Positions 8,927 through 15,345 of a DNA stretch of 15,345 nt are shown here, piece after piece. The stretch is from contig DXOJ01000703.1 of the NCBI GenBank assembly GCA_019412865.1, forward strand, positions 1 to 15,345, read 5' to 3'. Source of the DNA: Bacteroides sp. Its GTDB lineage: Bacteria; Bacteroidota; Bacteroidia; Bacteroidales; Bacteroidaceae. The translations under genes and the position numbers were made by a program. Under the pieces are notes generated by a model that was given only the letters and a program-made list of their open reading frames with translations, was not told the DNA's origin and searched no databases. Each line of letters begins with the position of its first letter. The first letter of the stretch is position 1.

Positions 8927-11900
8927 CTATATTGAGTGATTATCTTTTTGTTCCTGGTGAAACTTACGATAAGCAGTAGGAGACATTCCGAAATACTCTT
9001 TAAAGCTTTTTCCAAAATAGTTTAATGAACTGAAACCCAGTTGGAAACTGATATCACTAATGTTGTATTCTTCATTCTCCCGAAGCATTTTTGCAGCAGT
9101 TTTCAGTTTTATATTTTGAATAAAATAATGAGGAGATTCCCCTGTTATCTTTTTCATTTTCAGGAATAGCTTTGTCCGGCTTAGTCCTAATTCTGAACAT
9201 AACAGGGTGACGTTAATATCTCCGTTTCCTTTTTCCAACTTGGTTTGTACAATTCTTATTATATGATCGATGAAATCTTGGTCGAGCTTATTGTTGGTCA
9301 GTTGCTCTGCACTATTGTTTTCTAAAGTTTTGTATCGTTCCTGTAATTTTCGTCTGTTATTTAGTAGGTTAATGCATTTAGCGATTAGAATTCTGATATT
9401 AAATGGTTTGGTGATATAATCATCGGCTCCACAATTGAGTCCTTTAATATTATGTTCCACACTACTAAGTGCAGTGAGCAGAATGACCGGAATATGGCTG
9501 GTGTCAAAATGAGACTTTATCCTCGCACATAGATTTATACCGGAGATGCCGGGCATCATCACATCTGATAAAATAAGATCCGGTGAATTGAGCTGTGCGA
9601 TTTTGAATGCATCTTCGCCATTCTTTGCTTCATAGATTTCAAAGATGGGTTCAAATATCTCTATGAGTAATTTCCTCAATTCATCGTCATCCTCAACGAT
9701 AAGTAAAGTCGATGAATGATCGAAATCCTTTTTCTGCTGTATGATGAAATCTTCCAGGTTTTCCAAGCTCTCTTCTTCATTCTCTATACTAATCGGGCTA
9801 TTGATTATCCCTGTGTTCCTTTGATTCTCTATGATGGTGATGTTTTTATCTTCTTTAAAGTACTCATTACCGATTGGTAATTCGACAATGAATGAACTAC
9901 CTTTTCCTACTTCACTTTCAACCGTTATTTGTCCATGATGTGCCTTTACAATATTGAGTGACAGTGATAAGCCTATCCCTGTTCCGGTGTTGGATAGTTC
10001 TCTGTTTACAGAGTTGTTTACCTGAAAGAAACGTTCAAAGATTCGTTCTGTCATGTCTTTGGGTATCCCAATGCCGGAATCATTGAATGTTATAATTACG
10101 GAAGACGCAGAAGTCGTTATTTTAATCTCGACTGTTCCATTTTCCGGAGTGAATTTGAAAGCATTCGATAGAATGTTATTGAAAACCTTTTGTAGTTGTA
10201 CTTCATCAAACCACGTGTATTGGCTCTTTTGGTCGAACACAAAATTGAAATGAATATTCTTTAGTTCGGCATAGCTAACGAAAGAATCATATATTTCCTG
10301 TGTGAATAAAACGATATCTTGCTGTTTGATTCTTAACGTGAAATTTTCTTTGTTATATTTCAGGAAGTCGAGTAGTTCATTGATTAAAGCACCCATTTTG
10401 GCAGCCCTGTTATGTACCTCACGCAAGCTGTTCTGGATAGTAGCCAATGAGTAATTTGACATAAGAATAAGTTCCAGTTGTCCGGATATTAATGCGATCG
10501 GTGTTTTTAACTCATGTGATATATTTTCAAGGAAACGCATTTTGGATTCATTTATCGCGTCTTTTTGCAGTTTATCCCGCCTTTCAAGTTCCAGTGAATT
10601 TCTTAACAATAGCTTGGAACGGTAGAAATAGGCAATGCTGATAATGATGGCTAATATTAGCAACGTATATAATAGATAAGCGTACCAGGTGGCATAAACA
10701 GGAGGGATAATCGTGATCCCCAGACTGATTTCATTAAGTTCGGCTTCATCTTTAAAAGAAATGTTTCTTACTTTTAGCTTATAGTCTCCATAAGGTAAGT
10801 TCATGTAGTTGATTGATTTTTGGGGATGAAATTCAATCCAGCTATTGTTATAGCCATCCAGTTTATACTGATATCTGGATTGTCCGAGATTTACGAAGTC
10901 GTTGGTTCCGATTTCGACAGATATATTATTCTCATGATGCTTCAACCTGATGCAGTCTGTTGCAAAAAGAGAACGAGATAATATTCGGGAAGAATCATTT
11001 ACCGACACTTCTTTATTATTAACAAATAGTTTGGAGAAGAACATTTTAGTGGATAGACTTTCTGGAAACAAATTCTTTTCAGAAATCATGGCAAGGCCGT
11101 TTATTCCTCCCATGATGATACGGTTATCACTGCTTTTCATTATGTCACCCGGAATCATTGACGGTAAGACGAATTTGTTTTGTGACTTATAATTATAGCT
11201 TCTTTTTGTTTTGAGATCGATATGGGATAAGCCGTTTGCACTGGTGACCAAAAGCTGATGATCGGACAGAGGATAAACGGCGCTTAGATAATCACTGTCG
11301 AGATTGCTGTTTTTGCTGTTTATCTGTTCGAGCCTATCTTGAGTAGGATGATAAATAAGAATACCTGCGCCTAATGTGGTGGCTATGATGCGATTGCTAT
11401 TATCTTGAATAAGAGACGTAATGGTATTCTTGGAAGAAGCGGTGATTTTAGCAAGATATTTGTCAAGACTGCGTACATAATTCTGTTTGATACTGTAATA
11501 GCACAGGTTATTCCCTCCAATCCACAAGTTGTCCTGCTTGTCTATCATCAATGAGTTTACAGCATAGATGTATTTGTCGAGAAGATGTATCTTTTGAATG
11601 CTGCCATCTTCCAGATTCATATAATATACTCCCGAAAGCGTGCCCAGATATAAGATATTTTTGTGACGGATGATAGCCTGAACGATTTCCGACCGTTTTG
11701 TATGGTCGGATGGATCGATTGTGAAATGTTTGAATTCTTTTCTGTCAATCGAGTAACTGCAAAGTCCGCCGAGATGAGTCCCGATCCATATTGTACTGGA
11801 TGTATCATCATAATATAAGGTCTTGATATTGTTGTGGGATATTGTGTTGTTCTCTTTCGTATAGTATGTATATGCATCTGTTTCGGGTAGGTAGGATACC

Positions 11901-12988
11901 AACCCGTCTCCTTCTGTACTGATCCATATCCGTCCTGTCTTGTCTTCTATAATTTTGCTGATTACGGGTCCGATACCGGCATGTCCCAGTTTCAGATTAT
12001 TATATTCAAAGATGTCAGTATGCGGATTGTAGTAATCCAACCCTCCATAGTAGGTACCGAACCACATTGTGCCTTGATCGTCTTTCATGATAATCCAGAC
12101 AGAGAGGTTGCTTAGTCCCGCACTACCCTCTTTTTCCAGACCATAAAAACTGATATCACCTGTTTGCGAGTTGATGACATTCAATCCCAACATGGTTCCT
12201 ATCCAGATATTTCCGTTGTTGTCTTCACATACTGTTCTTACATAATTGCTGGCTAAGGTAGGCTCCGTATATTGGATAACGTCGCCCGATGGAGTTAGTT
12301 TGAATAATCCTTCATTCAGGGTGCTCACCCAGATGTTGTTCCGGCTATCTTCGTTTATCGATATAATTTCACTGCGGGTAGTCAGTACTTTCTGTTGCCT
12401 GCCTGATGGATCAATGGTAAATACCCCGTCATGTTTGGTGCCGATATATAATAATTTGCCGGACGTTTCTCTCAGCGATGAGATACTTAGGTTGTTGCCA
12501 TCAATTTTGTATTTGGCCTGACATATACCTTCTTTATAATTATAGACGCTATCCAATAAACCGATCCATAATGAGTTGGTACCATAATTGAAGGCGATGG
12601 ACGGCAATATCTGTGTGTTGGGCTGGCTGAATATGATACGGCTTTCCTCTTTTATCAGGTCATATTCAATGATGCTGTAATCCGTATTGACATATAAGTG
12701 GCCTTTCTTATCCCCACAGATTGTCGGAACAAGGTTGGACTGTATCCAGTTGTTTATTCCCATGAAGTTGACAGATTCGATATAATTTCCATTATATTTC
12801 TTCACACCGTCTTTAGTTCCAATCCATAAGATACCCGATTCATCCTGATAAAGTCCGTTAATCGTAATCTGGGGAAACATGGAATTGAGTGATAAATGCT
12901 GGAAGTTTATCGTCTCGAATCCAGCGATGGATGAGACGCATGAAACCAGCATAAATATAATAGCGACTAGTCTGTTATGTTCAGGCAT
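8927..12988 (-). CDS. Hybrid two-component system (HTCS) sensor-regulator
   Basis: A complete 1353-residue HTCS, the one-protein sensor kinase and transcription activator typical of Bacteroides PULs. In order: a signal peptide (LVAIIFMLVSCVSSIAG); about 13-14 Reg_prop repeats with WIGT/GTxxG signatures, enough for two seven-bladed propellers (to about residue 680); a Y_Y_Y domain (about 690-760, YQYKLDGYNNSW); one membrane span (about 766-788); a HisKA domain with the phospho-acceptor His825 in FLENISHELKTP; an ATPase domain (about 936-1040) with NNILSNAFKFTP, DSGIGIP and GTGIGLSL; a receiver (about 1091-1208) with EDDDE, Asp1142 in LILSDVMMPG and the TKPF lysine; and an AraC-type domain (about 1233-1350) ending in ISFQLGFSSLNYFGKSFKEYFGMSP. 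No key residue is missing. It converges on the GH31 gene and diverges from the GH88 gene, so it most likely senses an oligosaccharide of the GH88/lyase pathway; control of the dextran genes cannot be excluded. Confidence 0.96.
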   Translation of the reverse strand: MPEHNRLVAIIFMLVSCVSSIAGFETINFQHLSLNSMFPQITINGLYQDESGILWIGTKDGVKKYNGNYIESVNFMGINNWIQSNLVPTICGDKKGHLYVNTDYSIIEYDLIKEESRIIFSQPNTQILPSIAFNYGTNSLWIGLLDSVYNYKEGICQAKYKIDGNNLSISSLRETSGKLLYIGTKHDGVFTIDPSGRQQKVLTTRSEIISINEDSRNNIWVSTLNEGLFKLTPSGDVIQYTEPTLASNYVRTVCEDNNGNIWIGTMLGLNVINSQTGDISFYGLEKEGSAGLSNLSVWIIMKDDQGTMWFGTYYGGLDYYNPHTDIFEYNNLKLGHAGIGPVISKIIEDKTGRIWISTEGDGLVSYLPETDAYTYYTKENNTISHNNIKTLYYDDTSSTIWIGTHLGGLCSYSIDRKEFKHFTIDPSDHTKRSEIVQAIIRHKNILYLGTLSGVYYMNLEDGSIQKIHLLDKYIYAVNSLMIDKQDNLWIGGNNLCYYSIKQNYVRSLDKYLAKITASSKNTITSLIQDNSNRIIATTLGAGILIYHPTQDRLEQINSKNSNLDSDYLSAVYPLSDHQLLVTSANGLSHIDLKTKRSYNYKSQNKFVLPSMIPGDIMKSSDNRIIMGGINGLAMISEKNLFPESLSTKMFFSKLFVNNKEVSVNDSSRILSRSLFATDCIRLKHHENNISVEIGTNDFVNLGQSRYQYKLDGYNNSWIEFHPQKSINYMNLPYGDYKLKVRNISFKDEAELNEISLGITIIPPVYATWYAYLLYTLLILAIIISIAYFYRSKLLLRNSLELERRDKLQKDAINESKMRFLENISHELKTPIALISGQLELILMSNYSLATIQNSLREVHNRAAKMGALINELLDFLKYNKENFTLRIKQQDIVLFTQEIYDSFVSYAELKNIHFNFVFDQKSQYTWFDEVQLQKVFNNILSNAFKFTPENGTVEIKITTSASSVIITFNDSGIGIPKDMTERIFERFFQVNNSVNRELSNTGTGIGLSLSLNIVKAHHGQITVESEVGKGSSFIVELPIGNEYFKEDKNITIIENQRNTGIINSPISIENEEESLENLEDFIIQQKKDFDHSSTLLIVEDDDELRKLLIEIFEPIFEIYEAKNGEDAFKIAQLNSPDLILSDVMMPGISGINLCARIKSHFDTSHIPVILLTALSSVEHNIKGLNCGADDYITKPFNIRILIAKCINLLNNRRKLQERYKTLENNSAEQLTNNKLDQDFIDHIIRIVQTKLEKGNGDINVTLLCSELGLSRTKLFLKMKKITGESPHYFIQNIKLKTAAKMLRENEEYNISDISFQLGFSSLNYFGKSFKEYFGMSPTAYRKFHQEQKDNHSI

Positions 12989-13015
12989 ATATTAAAAGCG
13001 TTAATTAAGTTTCTA

Positions 13016-13046
13016 TTGTTTTCGGAACTTCCTATATTTAGTTTTG
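13016..13046 (+). promoter_or_regulatory. Candidate Bacteroides promoter (TTG-N20-TAGTTTTG)
   Basis: TTG at 13016-13018 and TAGTTTTG at 13039-13046 are 20 bases apart and match the Bacteroides -33 (TTG/TTTG) and -7 (TAnnTTTG) elements at the expected spacing of 19-21. Transcription would start near 13053 and give the GH88 gene a leader of about 270 bases. In AT-rich DNA this could be a chance match. Confidence 0.4.
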
Positions 13047-13121
13047 GTATTAATCTTAGGGATTCATATAATGGGGGACTATTATTATATATCTTATATC
13101 TGATAGCAGGTTCGATAATTA

Positions 13122-13129
13122 CAAATGTA
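13122..13129 (-). promoter_or_regulatory. Possible -7 element for the HTCS gene
   Basis: Read on the - strand this is TACATTTG, a full match to the Bacteroides TAnnTTTG element about 135 bases before the HTCS start. The nearest upstream TTTG (13154-13157) is 24 bases away, longer than the usual 19-21, so the assignment is weak. A similar - strand box, TAATTTTG at 13183-13190, has the same defect. Confidence 0.25.
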
Positions 13130-13193
13130 TCGTTATTTTTTGAGATAATGAAACAAAAAACGGTTTGTAATAGGGATATGAACAAAATTATAG

Positions 13194-13273
13194 AACCTTT
13201 GGAACTTTTTTATCCAATGCTGCTTCCTGTAATCTCCTACTTTTGCTCTTGCTATCAGGAGAAAACCTTTGGA
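13194..13273 (+). repeat. Direct repeat AACCTTTGGA, two copies 70 bp apart
   Basis: Identical 10-base copies lie at 13194-13203 and 13264-13273. They flank the TACTTTTG box at 13238-13245, in the DNA just before the GH88 start. They could be operator half-sites for the divergent HTCS, whose AraC-type domain would be expected to bind repeated sites, but only two copies exist and no protein-binding evidence is available from sequence. Confidence 0.4.
13238..13245 (+). promoter_or_regulatory. Candidate -7 element proximal to GH88
   Basis: TACTTTTG matches the Bacteroides TAnnTTTG element and would start transcription near 13252, about 70 bases before the GH88 ATG. No TTG is found at the expected distance upstream. 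An activator-dependent promoter, as expected for an HTCS target, often has a poor -33 element, so this remains a plausible regulated start. Confidence 0.35.
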
Positions 13274-13320
13274 TGGATCTTTAAATTTTTAATATATCTC
13301 AAATTATAAGCAAAGAAAAT

Positions 13321-14520
13321 ATGAAAAATTATGTGGCAATATGTCTGCTCTCATTGATGGTATCAGGATGTACGACAACCTTGGAACCTTCTATGGAACA
13401 CATGGTCGATTATGCCTTGAACCGGGCGGTAGAACAATATAAGCATATGTATTCTGTTATGGATTCTATCCCGGAAATGTTACCCCGTTCGATAGATAAA
13501 AATGGCGCGCTTGAAACCTCGGATTCTTATTTCTGGACGAGTGGCTTTTATCCCGGGACTCTTTGGTATTTGTATGAATATACTGGAGATGAGCAGCTCA
13601 AGGAGATGGCTTCCAAGATGAGTGATAGAGTCGAGATCCAGAAGTATAATAAAGATAACCATGATGTCGGTTTTATGATAAACTGTTCTTTCGGAAATAA
13701 ATACCGGCTATTGGGTGATACTTCCTGCATGGATATAGTCACTACTACAGCCCGATCATTATCTACACGTTACCGTTCTGCTGTAGGATGCACACGTTCA
13801 TGGAGTCATCCGGGCACTTTGCATTGGCAGTTTCCTGTAATCATTGACAATATGATGAACCTTGAATTACTTTGTCGAGCAACGGAGTTCTCGGTTGATA
13901 AACGTTTCTATGATATGGCAATTTCTCATGCTGACAAAACAATGGAGAATCATTTCAGACCGGATTATAGTTGTTATCACGTGGTGAATTATGATACAAT
14001 CAGCGGCAATGCACTTCAGAAATGTACATGGCAAGGGTATAGTGACGAATCAGTATGGAGCAGGGGGCAGTCTTGGGCATTGTATGGATATACTATGATG
14101 TATCGGGAAACGAAACAACCACGTTATCTGGAACAGGCAAAGCATATTGCCGGCTTCCTTCTTAATCATCCGAAGATGCCTCAGGACAAGATTCCTTATT
14201 GGGACTTTGACGATCCAAAAGTTCCGGATGCCTTGAGAGATGCTTCAGCCGCTGCCATTATGGCTTCTGCTTTACTGGAACTGTCGGGTTATGTAGACAA
14301 GGTAACCGGACAAGGATATATCGCTGTTGCCGAAACACAGCTTAGAACACTGGCTTCGGACGAGTATCTGGCAAAGCCGGGAGAAAACTGTAATTTCATA
14401 CTTAAACACAGTGTAGGCTTTTTGCCGCAGAATAGCGAAGTGGATGTACCTCTGACTTATGCAGATTATTATTTTGTAGAAGCATTAATGAGGTATAGAG
14501 CCATGCACTTGAAAGAATAG
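13321..14520 (+). CDS. GH88 unsaturated glucuronyl hydrolase, lipoprotein
   Basis: Predicted to remove the 4,5-unsaturated uronic acid left at the non-reducing end of oligosaccharides by a polysaccharide lyase, through hydration of the double bond. The 399 residues fit family GH88. The N-terminus carries a lipobox VSGC (Cys17), followed by TTT rather than acidic residues, so a periplasm-facing lipoprotein is more likely than a surface one. The (alpha/alpha)6-barrel motifs are clear: Asp115 in HDVGFM and Asp176 in FPVIIDNMMNLELL. Their spacing of 61 equals that of the catalytic pair Asp88/Asp149 in the Bacillus sp. GL1 enzyme. Further family motifs are SVWSRGQSWALYGY and the C-terminal LTYADYYFVEALMRY. 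It diverges from the HTCS gene and precedes a lyase-like gene by 25 bases, forming a lyase-hydrolase pair. The linkage and the sugar next to the unsaturated uronate cannot be told from the sequence. Confidence 0.95.
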   Translation: MKNYVAICLLSLMVSGCTTTLEPSMEHMVDYALNRAVEQYKHMYSVMDSIPEMLPRSIDKNGALETSDSYFWTSGFYPGTLWYLYEYTGDEQLKEMASKMSDRVEIQKYNKDNHDVGFMINCSFGNKYRLLGDTSCMDIVTTTARSLSTRYRSAVGCTRSWSHPGTLHWQFPVIIDNMMNLELLCRATEFSVDKRFYDMAISHADKTMENHFRPDYSCYHVVNYDTISGNALQKCTWQGYSDESVWSRGQSWALYGYTMMYRETKQPRYLEQAKHIAGFLLNHPKMPQDKIPYWDFDDPKVPDALRDASAAAIMASALLELSGYVDKVTGQGYIAVAETQLRTLASDEYLAKPGENCNFILKHSVGFLPQNSEVDVPLTYADYYFVEALMRYRAMHLKE

Positions 14521-14545
14521 AGTTACTAACTAAAATCATTACTAT

Positions 14546-15345
14546 ATGAAAAACAAGTTGATGAAGGTATCATTGTTACTGTTTTTGATGGTTCTCATCG
14601 CAGGCAAGTCACTTTCTCAGAACCAATCGGTTAGAATTAAAGCGGGACATCCCCGCCTGATTCTGTCGGGTACGGACATTGAGTTGATGCGGGGAAATGC
14701 TCTTTCGGATATTGAGCCTTGGAAAACAGCTTGGAAAAAACTGAAAGGTGAAATAGACGGTTATGCAGACAAGAAATGGAAACCGAATGTGTATCGGGGA
14801 GATGCCAGTATGTCTTTCTACAAAGCTGCTATACGTGACGGGTCGGCTGCAAGAGATTTGGCAATTGGCTATCAGATCACTAAAGATAAACGCTATGCGC
14901 ACAAAGCCATTGAAATAATCAATGAGTGGTCTTCTCCTAAAAATGCTCCGGGCACTTATTTCGATCCGGATAAATTCTATCCTAATACCGGTATGTTGGT
15001 TTCACGTGGCGTATTTGCGTTCCTTTATGCCTATGATTTGCTTTGCGCGGATAACTTGATAGAAAAAAGTAAGCAGATACAATTTGAGGCATGGCTCCGA
15101 ATATTGCTTCCTCATATAGAAGAAGGCGTGAAACGCTGGGTGGAGAATGACTACTTTGGAAAACAATATTTTCAGAATCATATAGTTGCGGAAGTTGTGG
15201 GGTTGATGTCTATTGGTATTATTTTGCGTGATAATGAGCTGGTGAATTATGTATATGACGGAGAAACAAATCCACATAATATAAGGAAGGACCCGTTGGC
15301 GGAATTAAATAAGCGCATATTTAAGTCTGCCAATAGGTTTGTTGT
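14546..15345 (+). CDS. Secreted alginate-lyase superfamily protein, N-terminal part (runs off window)
   Basis: The reading frame opens at the ATG at 14546 and has no stop to the window end, giving 266 complete codons. The N-terminus is a signal peptide (VSLLLFLMVLIAGKSLS, then QNQS) without a lipobox, so a periplasmic soluble protein is expected. The segment HPRLILSGTDIELMR followed by EPWKTAWKKL is the usual start of the alginate-lyase (alpha/alpha)-toroid superfamily (Pfam Alginate_lyase type). A later FQNH segment (Asn211, His212) resembles the Asn-His pair of these lyases and may be at the active site. PL5, PL38 and related families share this fold and I cannot choose between them, so the substrate (alginate, glucuronan or another uronic-acid glycan) is open. 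The gene is probably cotranscribed with GH88, which would process its unsaturated products. Some superfamily members are not proven lyases. Confidence 0.8.
   Translation, partial: MKNKLMKVSLLLFLMVLIAGKSLSQNQSVRIKAGHPRLILSGTDIELMRGNALSDIEPWKTAWKKLKGEIDGYADKKWKPNVYRGDASMSFYKAAIRDGSAARDLAIGYQITKDKRYAHKAIEIINEWSSPKNAPGTYFDPDKFYPNTGMLVSRGVFAFLYAYDLLCADNLIEKSKQIQFEAWLRILLPHIEEGVKRWVENDYFGKQYFQNHIVAEVVGLMSIGIILRDNELVNYVYDGETNPHNIRKDPLAELNKRIFKSANRFV

Larger units (their letters stand above)
12989..13320. other. Divergent intergenic regulatory region, 332 bp, AT-rich
   Basis: This gap separates the HTCS (leftward) and GH88 (rightward) starts. Seen in it: a rightward TTG-N20-TAGTTTTG promoter candidate (13016-13046), a second rightward TACTTTTG box (13238-13245), two leftward TAnnTTTG matches (13183-13190 and 13122-13129, both without a well-spaced TTG), and a direct repeat AACCTTTGGA at 13194 and 13264. 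One forward frame stays open from 12977 to 13309 (110 codons), with hydrophobic content, no ribosome-binding site and no recognisable family; I do not call it a gene. I see no RNA gene, riboswitch or mobile-element remnant. Confidence 0.6.

Noticed and set aside
13113..13132. Inverted repeat CGATA...TATCG in the intergenic region
   Set aside because: Only 5 bp pair around a 10-base loop. This is too weak to call an operator or a terminator in AT-rich DNA.
12967..13185. A 72-codon - strand frame overlapping the HTCS start
   Set aside because: It overlaps the HTCS signal-peptide region in another frame, has no ribosome-binding site and no recognisable features.

Overview
The window looks like a Bacteroides chromosome segment, probably from the gut B. 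thetaiotaomicron / ovatus / xylanisolvens group. The basis is SusC/SusD-type outer-membrane genes, Bacteroidota-style lipoproteins, a giant hybrid two-component regulator and Bacteroides-type TAnnTTTG promoter elements. The species call is inference from gene content. It holds parts of what look like two neighbouring polysaccharide utilization loci (PULs) meeting at a regulator gene.

Left block, + strand (1-8880): the 3' part of a SusC-like TonB-dependent transporter, a SusD-like glycan-binding lipoprotein, a SusE/F-positioned surface lipoprotein with three repeated binding modules, a GH66 dextranase-type lipoprotein, and a GH31 alpha-glucosidase with a signal peptide. Gaps are 14-52 bases and no internal terminator is visible, so this reads as one operon. 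GH66 plus GH31 points to alpha-1,6-glucan (dextran) use. In the proposed scheme the GH66 enzyme cuts dextran at the cell surface, SusD and the SusE-like protein hold the chains, SusC imports oligosaccharides, and GH31 releases glucose in the periplasm. From memory, gene order and content match the dextran PUL of B. thetaiotaomicron (BT3086-BT3090), with its own regulator (BT3091) beside susC.

Middle (8881-13320): a perfect 10-bp hairpin sits between the convergent GH31 and regulator genes and probably terminates both. The regulator is a complete 1353-residue hybrid two-component system (HTCS) on the - strand: periplasmic propeller sensor, Y_Y_Y domain, one membrane span, histidine kinase, receiver and AraC-type DNA-binding domain. 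A 332-base AT-rich intergenic region separates it from the divergent right block and carries candidate promoters and a 10-bp direct repeat.

Right block, + strand (13321-end): a GH88 unsaturated glucuronyl hydrolase lipoprotein, then the first 266 codons of a secreted protein of the alginate-lyase superfamily that runs off the window. A lyase and a GH88 together suggest degradation of a uronic-acid polysaccharide: the lyase makes unsaturated uronyl ends and GH88 removes them. The divergent HTCS more likely controls this second locus than the dextran genes, but this is inference.

No RNA genes, insertion sequences, CRISPR arrays or integration sites were seen. The dextran part is canonical. The less explained parts are the regulator-linked uronic-acid locus and its intergenic region.
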